Of a DNA stretch of 64,000 nt, positions 21,831-32,849 are shown piece after piece. Position 1 is the stretch's first letter. Each line of letters starts with the position of its first letter. The notes beneath the pieces are model-generated. The model was not told the origin of the DNA. It did no database searches and worked only from the letters and a program-made list of their open reading frames with translations. A program made the position numbers and the translations under genes. Source of the stretch: Myotis daubentonii (taxonomy: Eukaryota; Chordata; Mammalia; Chiroptera; Vespertilionidae); contig NC_081853.1 of assembly GCF_963259705.1 (NCBI RefSeq), forward strand, positions 3,412,799 through 3,476,798, in the 5' to 3' direction.

Positions 21831-23594
21831 GAAAGTAAAGATTTTTGAAATGTAGATGCATCCAAGTGGCTTCTACCCAGTTGGCTCTGTTCTTCTTGAC
21901 TGCCCATTATTCAACACCTTCAGAGAGCATGCGGAATTTTCTTACTGGTATTGAGCTTTGCGATAGTCCAAAGAACCCGGCTTTTTTGAAAGTCTTGGGA
22001 AATGCCATATTTAAAAGTTAAGTCTGGTGAACTTCCTGGTTATATATCTTTGCATCAGTTTACATTGTGGGGGACACAAATAGAAAGCTACCAGGGAAGC
22101 TCTGTGCTTTCATATCTTCCCAGGGAGGTGGTTTACCAAAGAAAAGGGACTTTTTAGAGTAAGTTGTCCCTCTCAGTCCTACCAAATCATTCCTCAGGGA
22201 ACAGCACCTGCTGGCTACATAGGTGATATGACATTAAAGAGGGAGGGGAGACTCTAATCTCATTGTGATGTGTGTAAACTAGTATCTAAACTAGCACTAA
22301 ATTCTTCATGCTATGCATTGTTCGATAGTCTCATAATTTCACTGAATTCAGCACCATGTATTTTATTTTTCTATTTTAGGCTTGAAGCAGAATAGAAATG
22401 TATCTGCATGTCTTCCAGAAATGAAGTTACATTTAAATTATTTTATTGTCTATTTTTTAGAATATACACATTCAAAAAATAGTGGTGCATTGGTCATACT
22501 GAGAGTCTCTTCAAGAAACCAGTTTAATCGATAAAATAATTATAAGAAGTCTAGAAAGAAGAACTGCGACATCCCGCTTGGTGCTACTAATCCACATCTA
22601 CTCTATGCAAATCCTAACACTGGAGAATGGCCACATCCGCCAGCGGCGCCCTCGGCTCTTCTCATTCCTGACGCCCACTCACGTATCGCCACAGTGTTCT
22701 TTGCCAAAATATGGTGTGGATCAAAGCGTAAGCTCAGCTTCCAAACTCTGGCGATGCAACAAGAAAGGCAGAGGTCAAGCAGACTCGGGAACAGAGCGGG
22801 GGTAGAGTGGCACAAGGGAAACATTTCCCTTGGATGAACAATGGCAGATCATTAGGAAAGCGATTTAATGAAGAAATCCCAAAGTGAAGTGTACACGTAT
22901 CTATGATAATCAGAGAAGAGGCACATGGGAGGAAAGAGTAGTACACATACCCGAGGCCATAAATGGAACTGACAGCTCATCTATTGTAGCTTCCAGAACG
23001 TGGGAGGATGGAGATAGCGAAACATCCGCAGGAGGAATCACAGGTGGTGAAGGTGGTGGACGGGGAGAAATTGTGTAATTTTCGAAGTGAATATGGAATG
23101 GAACCTAAAACCCTTTCTATGCTACTGCAATGCGTTTTGTCACAAAAGTTTAAAGTAGGTGCTGCCAACCCAAAGCTCAATGAGGGCCAGGCAGGGATGG
23201 AAACCAGAGGCGCAGGCTGGTGTGTGAGAACAGGGAACTGCGGGGACACTGGGAGCGGGAAGGGAATGTGCCCCCCCCCCCCCCCCCCCCGTGGCCAGTC
23301 ACTACTTGGCTGGAAACTGTGAAAACCTTCAGCCTCACCTGGTCTTTAATGGAAGCTGGAAAGAAGGAAGGTATATAAAATTACTGATATTTAGGACAGT
23401 GGGTTGTGGGCCACAGTTTGTAACTTTTGACTTAAAAATAAAAGGCATTTCTGAATAACATTTTAGTCATTTAAAAATGGGGTAAGTGTCCATAATATGT
23501 TGTTGAATAAAAAAACCATTTGCAGGTGTCCGCAGCGCTAACGCCTGCACCGCCTCCAGCTGGCGGAGCCCAGCCAAAGGGGGTGCGTAAAGAG
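21831..23594. other. Unique DNA with a C20 homopolymer
   Basis: No gene recognised. Between about 22620 and 23300 the DNA is richer in G+C than its surroundings, with scattered CpG. A run of 20 C lies at 23271-23290. Frames of up to 104 codons here lack any known motif. Confidence 0.5.
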
Positions 23595-24600
23595 GTCTCT
23601 GTACCATGTCCACGGCTCCTACAAAGCCCACTGCCCGCAAACCCACCGCGGTGAAGCACCCGGGAAGCAACTGCAGGAGTGCGCCCTCTACTGGAGGGGT
23701 GAAAAAACCTCATCGCTGCAGGCCTGGTACAGGGCACTCTGTGAACTTAGGCCTATCAGAAGTACTGGGACTTGGGACTGGCAGACTTTCCTTCCAGCAC
23801 CTGGTGCGAGAGCTGCTCGGGCTTCAGAACAGATCTGCGCTCCAGACGGCAGCTACTGGTGCGTTGCAGGAGGCAGGAGACCTGTCTGGTTGGCCTTTCT
23901 GAAGACACCCTCTTGTGTGCTCTCCACACCAAGTGTGTAACAATTATGCCAAACACACCCAGCTAGCACGCCACATACGTGAAGCGAGTGTTTAAGAATC
24001 CCTATGATGGGAAACATTTCATTCTTCAAAAAAAAAAATTCTCTTCCTTTTACTGGTAGTTCTGAAAGTTAGATTGTCCCCCTCCCTCCCATGGTGTCAA
24101 AAGGTACCTAAGTATATAATTGCAAGTTGAAAAGAGGGGACAGGGATTAGGTATTGATAGCTTTTCCATTTGTATGTGAATTTTTTAAATATAAATGCAG
24201 GATGTAAAGCATTAATGCAAATCAAATGTTTCAGTGAGCAAGTTTCAGCAGTTCAACTTTATAACAATACTAGAGGCCCAATGCACAAAATTCATGCAAG
24301 AGTAGGCCTTTGCAGCCAGCCGTTCGGTCGATTTGCATATTATGCTTTTATTATTATAGATAAATAAACCTGTTAAATTTCTCTGGATAATGCCAGCATT
24401 TGAATTTTTTTAAAACAAGTAAATTTCTTATTGATGGCAGCTAAATGGTGTTTGTAGCATTTTATCATACAGTAGATCCATCCATTCCCTATACTTTTCT
24501 GCGTTGCCCTACATGCAAGTACATGTTTTTAATGTTGTCTGTCTTCTGTGCTGTTCCTGTAAGTTTGCTATTAAAATACATTAAACTATTTAAAAAAACA
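23595..24600 (+). pseudogene. H3-3A (pseudogene): Processed pseudogene of histone H3.3 (H3-3A)
   Basis: This is an intronless copy of the H3-3A mRNA: a short 5' UTR piece, the coding region (23612-23995) and the full 3' UTR to an A-rich tail (TTAAACTATTTAAAAAAACA). The ancestral ATG is now ACG at 23612. Exact stretches such as AGTGCGCCCTCTACTGGAGG, AAACCTCATCGCTGCAGGCC and ACAGATCTGCGCTCCAGACG fit H3-3A better than H3-3B. About 3 and 17 bases are missing around the codons for residues 12-27, and further changes remove most of the histone fold. Loss of introns plus the tail shows L1-mediated retrotransposition. A 91-bp Helitron interrupts the 3' UTR. No protein can be expected. Confidence 0.93.
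24270..24360 (-). mobile_element. Minimal 91-bp HeliBat Helitron
   Basis: Only both ends remain: A/CTAGAGGCCCAATGCACAAA with the hairpin partner TTCATGCA, and CGATTTGCATATTATGCTTT then TATTATTATAGA/T. It lies within the H3-3A retrocopy 3' UTR, which reads through cleanly on both sides (CAACTTTATAACAATA ... TAAATAAACCTG). It is therefore younger than the retrocopy and shows that 91 bp is enough to contain both Helitron ends. Confidence 0.93.
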
Positions 24601-26884
24601 TTTACAATTCAAAATATGTTTAATTATTGCATCTTGTAAAGAGCAATATATGTGATTATGGGAGATGCAGAACAAATTATTTGTAAAGGTTTGGGGGTGC
24701 TTCATGCCTACATAGATGTGCGCTGTTTGCTTTTTCTCATCACATGTCACTTGTGATTATCAAATTTCATTGATTCTAAGATACGTTTTTTCTACCTTTC
24801 TCAAAATTGAGATTAGGCTTACAATTACAATTCACATTAGTACATAAAATAACGGTGCATTATGCAATAAATGAATCTTAGATTTAATGAAATATTTAAA
24901 AATTTAAAAGCAAAAAAATTAAAAAGAACATTTATTTCATTTCATTTCTTTGACATCTCATCTCTGAGGAAAATAATCTGGTGGTTATGTTTCTTAGAAT
25001 TTATCTGTTTATTAAGAAAAACATAAAAATATTCAGATAGAAACTGAAAAAAATCAGGTACCTTCTTAGCAGAAATAATGGTGCATTTCTGTATATTGGA
25101 AAGCTCCTGAGTTATTTCCCTTTTCGTTTTAATGGCTGAAGTGTCAAGCATCAATAGCCCATATCTTCATGTGACCCGCACAATGTCGGCAGCAGACTTG
25201 GGTATGTGTGAAAAATCTTGCTTCTGAAGAAGTTATGGCCCAAACTGATAGAAACTAATTGTCAGAACCTGTAATTGCCCCAGAAAGCACAAAGATTGGA
25301 TCGCAGGTCGCAGATCAGAGCTGCCGTGTGCGCCCCCTGGCCAGCATCAGGGAGCCGGGCAGCTCGGCTCAGCACCCGCGGACGCATCCATGAGGCCAGG
25401 GCCATATGGTTCGATGAAATAATGAATAATTCCTAGGAAATACTTAATGAGTGATTTCTTTCCCCCTCTTATGTGCCATTATGGCCTAGACCCTAAAGAA
25501 ATTTCTCATAAAAGTGTATTACATTCTCTTTTCTTCATTAATAACTACAATGTGTACACTATTGATGTCAGGGTAGGTCAGGATAAATCTGCAATCATGT
25601 ATATTGCACGAGGTGTCACAACAGGCAATATTAAAATACAACACACCCAAATCTAGTGGCGTGATGTATTTTTTATGCTATAGACCATGAAATTATAGAA
25701 TCTCCCATAATTCTGACATATTATTTCTCCTCCTAAATCATTATAATCACCAGACCCATCTCATGCCTCAATCTCTAAATGATAATGGAGGCAGAATCAC
25801 GGTATAATCAAGGAAGCTCTCAAGATTCATTTTCAGAAAAATACGATGCTCACCCTCACTAAGTAGAATTCTTCATTAATTAATGCTGTCATTGATGGCA
25901 TTGTGTTACCCACCACCAAGTTTCCGAAAATCTTACTTTATGGCACCATAAAAATCAGAATCTGTGGCAAGTGTATGAATAAATAGTCACATTATAGTCA
26001 AACAGCAACAGTGGCCTGGAGAGACTCTTAAAAATTCCTCAGTCCACTTTTTTTTCTTCTTCTCAGGAAATGCACTTTCTCCTGTGAACTGAGTGCATGC
26101 ACTGGATTTTGCCCTCCAGGCTTTCTCCAAATGGAAGGGGTTGATGGAAGGGACACATACTCTAGACTCTGAGAGAGGTGTGTTGAATGAACTTCACCCT
26201 TCCTGTCCTCCGTATTCCCCGCATACCTTCATGCAGGCTCTTATTAGCTCACTCCCCAAATTTTGGCTTGAATATCAGTGCAACTTTCTTATATGATGCT
26301 TCTAGATTATGTCTAGAATAAGCATGAGACTCGAAAGTCTAAAAGAGTAGTGCATGGCCATGTTAGGCACAAAAAAGTGTGTATAAGTGAGTTAAGTTAG
26401 TGAATTTGTAAACGCAATGCCTGCTTATTTGGCAGAAAAGAAAGTAAAAGTCGTATTGATTGTCACTCCACCGCATAATCTCTCCTCCTTTATAGGCACT
26501 ACTTTCAATCATGTGTACAGTAGTAACTCTCCAAGACATACATGCTCAGTCTATAACCTGTTTTCATCTTTGTAACCAATGTGACATCTTTCTAAGTCAA
26601 TGGTTAGAGATGTGCTTCATGAACTGCCATGGTTACATACTATTCTGTATTATTTTTCTGATCCCCTAATGATGGTCTCAAAAATTGATTCCATTGATGC
26701 ACTATTGTAAACAGTGTTCTACTGAACAACTTGTAATTAAAAAGTGTCTGCGTTTTTGTTGGGAAATGAGTTTATTCTCATTTCCATCCCATCTTCATCA
26801 GAACTCCTTTCCCTCCTACATATATAAATTCTATACATCCTTGATGAAATTTTCTCCTGATTGCTCAAAAACCAAATCATTTAT
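24601..26884. other. Unique DNA, no gene recognised
   Basis: AT-rich on the left. A small GC-rich island at about 25300-25400 (GCGCCCCCTGGCCAGCATCA) contains a CTCF-like GCGCCCCCTGG core. No coding frame above 70 codons has any recognisable motif. Confidence 0.5.
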
Positions 26885-27060
26885 AGTGACAAAGAGTTTT
26901 GGTTTTGGAATTAGACACATGTGTGTAGGTGAAACCCAGGTCAGCTACTTACTACCAATGCTCCTTGAGCCTTGATATCTCCAACCTCAAATTATCTGAG
27001 GATTAGAGAATGAAAGGCATGAGAAGCATTTAGTTTAGTGCCTGACACAGAATTCTTTGC
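26885..27060 (+). repeat. MIR fragment
   Basis: GGAATTAGACACATGTGTGT, GCTACTTACTACCAATGCTC, then AGCATTTAGTTTAGTGCCTG follow the MIR core and 3' region. It is an old tRNA-derived SINE. Confidence 0.6.
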
Positions 27061-27397
27061 ATCAAAGAGGCTGGCATTGTCAATGTCATGCCTACTACAA
27101 TATGATAACACCATCATGGAGCAGCAGTGTAGAGCAAAGGACAGCATATCTTTCATGGAATAGGAATCAACCTCTCAGCCAATATTACCAAAGAATAACA
27201 TACAACCAGCTGAGTCCACATGACAATATCTTATGTTAGGAGATTAAAAAATATGATTAAAAAATGAGTAAATTTTACATATATAATTTCCCCCAATTTA
27301 TTAACTTTACACAAATTTATGATCCAGGTCACTGAGGACTTGAGTTCATGCCTATCTAACATTGAAGACACTGTTCCAAATTAAAACGTAAACTGGT
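27061..27397. other. AT-rich spacer
   Basis: No gene or repeat recognised. Confidence 0.5.
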
Positions 27398-27570
27398 GCC
27401 CTGCCGAGTGTCTGAGTTGGTTGGACGTTATTCCATGCACCAGAAGGTTACCAGTTCGATTCTCCGTCAGGTTGCAGGTACAATCCCAAGTTGGGAGGCA
27501 AACAATCAATATTTCTCTCTCTTTCCTTAAAAATGGATTAAAAACATATTTTAAAAATGCAAATGCAAAC
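27398..27570 (+). mobile_element. Ves SINE, diverged
   Basis: It starts GCCCTGCCGAGTGTCTGAGT (A box region), then CCAGTTCGATTCTCCGTCAG (B box GTTCGATTC), then a TTTCTCTCTCTTTCCTT tail region and A-rich 3' end. Ves SINEs derive from tRNA, are made by RNA polymerase III and moved by L1. This copy has a shortened body. Confidence 0.8.
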
Positions 27571-28610
27571 CTGTTTTATTCCTTGTCAAGTTTAAAGAGA
27601 ATATCTTATATAAAAATAAAAACATTTAAAAATTATAAATATCACCGGTCAAGTTAGTGGCATAGGAATCAGGATGAGAGCTGGAGGGACAGCTTTCTCC
27701 CAGGCAGAAATGCAGGCAGAGACCACAGAGCCAATGGGCAGGTGCCATATCTGAATCTCCATCAACGTGGCTCACACTTTTTACCCTACCCTGGTGATTT
27801 CCTGGGACCTCACCCCTCCCTACTCTAGGCTCATCCAAACCATTTCCAGTGGCTTTCCCATCCCTCTCTGGCCTCATGATTTGGACTTTCCAAAAATCTC
27901 TCACACAAATAGCAGCTGTCCTCAGCATATCCTGTACCTCTCACTAAGTAGCCCCAGGCCTGGTACTAGCAGCAGCCCGTCTTGTTTCACAGCTTGGCCT
28001 CTCCGGCCACCTTCAAGCCCAACATAAGTAGCAGCCATCTTCAGATCACTTTGTAGTTCATGCAGGCTGGCCCCAGGCAGAGCACAAGTAGTGGCTGACT
28101 TTGCACCTCCTGGTGGTCAGCTTAAGACCATGCCTGATTACAATATTACCACCTCCATGAGTGACACACACAAGGGGCAGACTCGGTGAGCACCAAAACC
28201 CCACTGAAGCAAGTCTTGCTCAATAAAGTCAGCTCCTGCACAGCAGCTCTTCTGCTGTAGTCACAGAAGATCCTCACAGCCAATTGGCCTGGGAGTCAAT
28301 ACCTTCCAGTGATGCCAGCATCAATCAAAGCTCAACTGTAACAGGATAGTGCACACAGCTCACACAGAGGTGCACGTGGAGTGTCCAACTCAAGTGACTG
28401 GGGAGGTTGAGCCACTGGGCCCTACAGGACACTTACTACACACGGACACGCTACCAATTCCAGGAGATATAACAGCTCTACCTAATACATAGAAACAAAC
28501 AGGGAAGTAGCCAAAATTTGAGATAAAGAAGCATGTCACAAATGAAAGAACAAGAGAAATCGCTATAAAAACAACTAAATGAAATGGAAGCAAGACGACT
28601 CCCAGATACA

Positions 28611-29071
28611 TACCGTATTTTCCCCTGTATAAGACGCCACCTACTTTTCCAATCCAAAATTAAGAAATCAATATTTTAAACATTTTGCTGGTTTTCCTCT
28701 TAAGGCCTTCTTTTTTGGCATCCTAAGGAGTTGTCATTCCTGTTTTCTCCACTGTCTGATCATACATTCAGTGGGAGGAGGTCCAAATTGTCTCTCTGCA
28801 GCTCTATTTCCATGCTCTTTTGCATAGCTGATTACATTCAGTTTGAATTTTGTAGAGTAAGACAATCACTTACCGGTATTTATCTTCTTATTTTTTGATA
28901 TCTTTATAAGCTCAGAATGCTTCAGTTTCTGTTGCATCTGTGCACTCCGGCTCCCTCTTTGGCTGATTTCCATGTTAATAGCCCTTTGATTTTAGAAAAA
29001 ATGATTTTAGGAAAAAAGGTTTAATGATTTTAGAAAAATATAGCATCTTATATACAAGAAAAAATATGGTA
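28611..29071. mobile_element. MITE with ~27-bp terminal inverted repeats, family unknown
   Basis: Left end TACCGTATTTTCCCCTGTAT then AAGACGC; right end GCATCTTATATACAAGAAAA then AATATGGTA. These pair as an inverted repeat with several mismatches. TA at both outer ends could be a Tc1/mariner-type target duplication. The HAL1 ORF1 sequence resumes after it (CAGATACA ... GTTCAAAACATGGTTATAAG). No transposase is encoded. Confidence 0.7.
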
Positions 29072-29442
29072 GTTCAAAACATGGTTATAAGGATGCTCAA
29101 GGAACTTAGTACTTTAAGGAATTTAGTGAGAATTTCAAGAAACTTAGTGAGAATATCAACAACATAAAAAGGACCAGTCAAAAATAAAGGATACACTAAC
29201 TGAAATGAAGAACTTACAGGGAATCAATAGTAGAGTATAGGATGCCCAGAATCAAATCAACAATTTGGAATATGAAGAAGCAAAAAACACCCTGTTAGAA
29301 GAGCAAAAAGAAAAAAGAACCAAAAATAGGAAGATGGTGTAAGTAGCCTTTGGGATAAACTTTAAGAATACCAACATTCACATCATAGGGGCTCCAAAGG
29401 AGAAGAGAGGAGCAAGGAGTTAAAAACCTATTTGAAGAAATA

Positions 29443-29709
29443 ATGACAGAAAACTTCCCTTACCTGGTAAAAGAAATAGACATAGAACTCCAGGAAGCAC
29501 AGAGAGTCCCAAACAAGATGAACCCAAAGAGGACCACACCAAGACACATCATAATTAAAATGCCAAGGGTTAAAGACAAAGACAGAATCATAAAAGCAGC
29601 AAGAGAAAAACAGTTAGTTACCTACAAGGGAGCACCCATACAATGTGAGCTGATTTCTCAACAGGAACTTTGCAGGCCAGAAGGGAGTGGCAAGAAATAC
29701 ACAAAGTGA
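29443..29709 (+). pseudogene. HAL1 ORF1 remnant
   Basis: The 88-codon frame carries IELQEAQRVPNKMNPKRTTP, RHIIIKMPRVKDKDRIIKAA and REKQLVTYKGAPI, the RRM-to-C-terminal domain of L1/HAL1 ORF1p. Homology continues past the stop in another frame (YNQDYFTQQSYHIESN-like), the C-terminal extension typical of HAL1. Upstream parts of ORF1 lie before and after the MITE. The protein would have been an RNA-binding chaperone. Confidence 0.85.
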
Positions 29710-29859
29710 TGAATACAAGGACCTACAACCAAGATTACTTTACCCAGCAAAGCTATCATATTGAATCGAATGTCAGATAAAGAGCTTCCCAGATAAGAAA
29801 AAGGTAAAAGAGTTCATCACCACCAAATTAGTACTACATGAAATGTTGAAGGGTATTCT

Positions 29860-29936
29860 TTAGGAAGAGGAAGAGAAAGAGGAAGAAGAAGAAAAAAAAA
29901 GAAGGAGGAGGAGAAAAGAAGAAGAAAAGATAAAAA
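29860..29936 (+). repeat. GA-rich polypurine tract
   Basis: About 75 bases of almost pure purine (GGAAGAGGAAGAGAAAGAGG and similar) at the ORF1-ORF2 junction of the HAL1. It probably expanded from a short purine run in the intergenic segment. Confidence 0.85.
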
Positions 29937-30300
29937 ATGTGAGCAATAAAATGGCAATAAATACATATCTATCAACAATTGGTCTAAAATCAAAATAAAT
30001 GAACAAGCAGAACAGAAACAGATTCGTAGATACAGAGAACATTTTGATGGTTGCCAGATCAGAGGGGGTTTGGAGGATGAGTGAAAAAGGTGAAGGGATT
30101 TAGAAGTACAAATTAGTAGTTACAGTGTAGTTATGGGGGTGTAAGGTACAGCATAGGGAATATAGTCGATAGTATATGAGATTTTTCGGGATGATACTTA
30201 ATAAATTTTATAATGTCCAATCACTGTGGTGTACACCTGAATCTAATATAATATTGTATGTCAACAGTATTTGGAAAAAGTGATTTAAAAATAGAATAAT

Positions 30301-30480
30301 AAAAGTTGCTAGGAGCATAAATTTCTCATCACAAGAAAAAACATTTTATAACTGTATGATGACAGATGTTATCTAGACTTACTGTGGTGATCATTTCAAA
30401 ATATATTCACAATAATTATGTTGTATACCTGAAACAACTGTAATGTTAAATGTCAATTATGTAGCAATAAAAATAATTAA
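30301..30480 (+). mobile_element. L1M 3' UTR fragment
   Basis: AAAGTTGCTAGGAGCATAAA, TTCTCATCACAAG and TTATGTTGTATACCTGAAAC match the 3' UTR of old L1 (L1MA/MB class), ending in an AATAAAAATAATTAA tail. It follows the HAL1 tail directly. Confidence 0.7.
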
Positions 30481-30539
30481 TGGAGAATAAAATAAAAATT
30501 GCAAATATTATATTCACAAAAATGTGGAATGATTATTGT

Positions 30540-30741
30540 GTTTTTATCAATGCTATTGATATATTATTCACATACCATACAATTCACTCATTTGATTCTT
30601 ACGTTTTATACAAAATTTCCTGTTGATAGGCTAGTAACTTAATACATGTTACTACATTTCTTTAATACATGTTTACCGACAGCCTGTTATGCGGCAGGTG
30701 CTGCTCCAGGTGCTGGGGGGTAAGACTTAGTGCTATAAATC
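30540..30741. repeat. Short L1M and MIR/L2-like scraps
   Basis: ATTATTCACATACCATACAA near 30570 looks like an inverted L1M 3' UTR piece. GGCAGGTGCTGCTCCAGGTG near 30693 looks like an old MIR/L2-era repeat. Both are too short for firm naming. Confidence 0.4.
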
Positions 30742-30948
30742 TGGGCTCTTCAGCTTCAGCATTTTAACATTTCAGGTTAGAAATTCTTTGTTGTGGGGTC
30801 TGCCCTGTGTATTGTAAGAGGAGCAACATCCCTAGACTCCCCTAGGATATGCCTGTAGTCTCTTCTCCCCTAGTTGGGATAACCAATGATGCATCCCGAC
30901 ATTTCAAATTTTCCCCAAGGAGCAAAATCTCCCTGTTGAGAATCACTG
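30742..30948 (-). mobile_element. MER20 (hAT) copy
   Basis: AATTCTTTGTTGTGGGGTCT, CCTAGTTGGGATAACCAATG, AAATTTTCCCCAAGGAGCAA and TTGAGAATCACTG match the reverse complement of MER20, an old non-autonomous hAT-Charlie element of placental mammals. A second copy is at 54121. Confidence 0.75.
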
Positions 30949-31162
30949 CTCTCAGCCAGAGTCACACTCCACCCACGCTCCTGGAGGCATGGCTATGACC
31001 ACATGTTCAGTACCTTGCTTTGCATAAACTTATGTATATATGCTTACTTACGTATATCTTCTTGCACCCACCACAGCACCAGATGCAGTCAGGCACCAGT
31101 ATGTGACTACTTAAATGTTTGTTGACTCAAATGACATTTAAAGAATATATATATATATTTTT
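30949..31162. other. Spacer, no gene
   Basis: Mixed sequence with a possible MIR/L2 scrap near 31085-31135 and an AT dinucleotide stretch before the Ves SINE. Confidence 0.45.
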
Positions 31163-31380
31163 GCCCTAACCAGTTTGGCTCAGTGGATATAGCGTTGGTC
31201 TGTGGACTCAAGGGTCCCAGGTTCGATTCCAGTCAAGGACATGTACCTTGGTTGCGGGCACATCCCCAGTAGGGGGTGTGTAAGAGGCAGCTGATCGGTG
31301 TTTCTCTCTCATCGATGTTTCTAACTCTCTATCCCTCTCCCTTCCTCTCTGTAAAAAATCAATAAAATATATTTTTAAAA
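31163..31380 (+). mobile_element. Ves SINE, full length
   Basis: Starts GCCCTAACCAGTTTGGCTCA (A box TGGCTCAGTGG), then GGTTCGATTCC (B box), TTTCTCTCTCATCGATGTTT and a tail of ATCAATAAAATATATTTTTA. Flanks share AGAATATATAT and T-rich sequence, consistent with an L1-type target duplication. Confidence 0.92.
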
Positions 31381-31390
31381 GAGAATATAT

Positions 31391-31592
31391 ATTTTTATTG
31401 ATTTTAGAGAGCAAGGGAGAGGGGGAGAGAGATAGAAACATCAATGATGGGAGAGAATCATTGATCAGCTACACCTGCAGAGCCCCCACTGGGGATCAAG
31501 CCTGCAACCTGGGCATATGCCCTGACTAGGAATTGAACCCTGACAGCCTGGTTCATAGGTCAATGTTCAACCACTGAGCCACGCAGCCAGGC
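31391..31592 (-). mobile_element. Ves SINE, opposite orientation
   Basis: The reverse complement of Ves: starts TTTTTATTGATTTTAGAGAG and ends CACTGAGCCACGCAGCCAGG. It lies about 10 bases from the plus-strand Ves, so the two are tail to tail and form an inverted repeat of about 200 bases per arm. Confidence 0.9.
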
Positions 31593-32694
31593 TCAAATAA
31601 ATGACTTAGATTTTATACTCAGTTCTTTATAAAATGGTTAAATTCTTCCTTTATTGCACACTCCAGGGGACATGTATTCTGATATTCAAAACCCATGATA
31701 ATCTCAGAAGTGAAAAAAATTAAGTTTCTTAATATATATAGTATGTGAGTTTATCAACTTACATTTTAAATATTTGTATTGGACTGTGTCTGCAGAGCTT
31801 CCCTACTCAGTATTCATGCAAAACAAACAACAAATGATTCAAACAATACCCCCAAAGCTTCTTGGTTGGGGGGAATGTTCTTGTCCATATGCTAGATGAC
31901 ACTGATGAATAGCCGTCAGCTGGCCTTGTTTAGAGAGCACAACATCTAAGGGCATTGTGTGGCCTTGGCCATGGCACTCCTCTTTCCAATTTTCTGACTG
32001 ACACCGTTCACTTATATGCATGTGCAGTCTGTCTTCAGAGCCCTCTCCTCTCCTTACTGGCCACAATCACGTTCATCTTTCATTTCTGACTGCGCTCAAA
32101 GGAGTAGAAAGTGACCAGAAGTGGTTGCTACATCCCTTTGAAACTCAAGACAATATGATAAAGGCCACGGATGTAAACTCCCGTTAAAGTGTGGCAAAGG
32201 AAAGCTACTCATCCACTAGCTGGATGTGTCCCTGGTGGTATTTTATACAACTGTGCAAGTGCTCAGATTATCACACATCCGGTGCACAGTATTTCCATTC
32301 GACATTCCTGATAATAAATCCTATCGAGAAATTGCACAAGAACTGTGATGAGACACCATTACCTACCAGCCACTTGCCTAAAGATTGCATTAGTGTGGTG
32401 TAAGTCAATAAACGGTGATTAATGAGGTTATATTTTATGTGTTAATTCAGTGGTGTCCAGTGAAATAAACTTTGGTTGCTTATACTAGTTAAAATAGAAA
32501 CAGCCATAAAATCTTTTTCTTCCTTTACTAACACTCTCTTCTATGACTTGTCTAGTTGTCAGTGTTTTATTCTGTAGCAACCCAAAAAGGAAAAAAAAAT
32601 GTGAAAATTATTATTAAAAGATAGAAATGTGCCATATGAAGATCATGCCAGGTGCTCCACTGCCATCAAATCGGCGAAGGTACACTAAGAGCCC
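31593..32694. other. Unique DNA, no gene
   Basis: No recognisable coding frame or repeat. Largest frame is about 75 codons. Confidence 0.5.
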
Positions 32695-32830
32695 GTGGCT
32701 TTACGGAGCGCGTCCCACCTGCCAGGCCCTGTGCAAGGAGCCTGATGTGCACGGTGCCTCGCATTCTCCCAGCAGCCACATGAGACCATGTGATGGGAAC
32801 TCTACTGCGGGTATCATGAGAGAAAAGAAC
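32695..32830 (+). repeat. MIR fragment
   Basis: CTGCCAGGCCCTGTGCAAGG, CTCGCATTCTCCCAGCAGCC and GATGGGAACTCTACTGCGGG follow the MIR core in order. Confidence 0.6.
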
Positions 32831-32849
32831 ACCCACCACAAGACAATAC

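Larger units (their letters stand above)
27640..30300 (+). mobile_element. HAL1 (half-LINE) element, near complete, split by a MITE
   Basis: The element has an L1-type 5' UTR (27640-28480, e.g. GACTCGGTGAGCACCAAAAC, GGAGGTTGAGCCACTGGGCC), an ORF1 region (28500-29860), the first few codons of an ORF2 (ATGGCAATAAATACATATCT at 29951) and then directly the 3' UTR (GAACATTTTGATGGTTGCCA to TGTATGTCAACAGTATTTGG). The nearly complete loss of ORF2 with retention of both UTRs is the definition of HAL1. Without the 461-bp MITE at 28611 the element is about 2.2 kb. Stops show that this copy is inactive. Confidence 0.85.

Noticed and set aside
31163..31240. tRNA gene
   Set aside because: The A and B boxes belong to a Ves SINE, which continues with a SINE body and A-rich tail.
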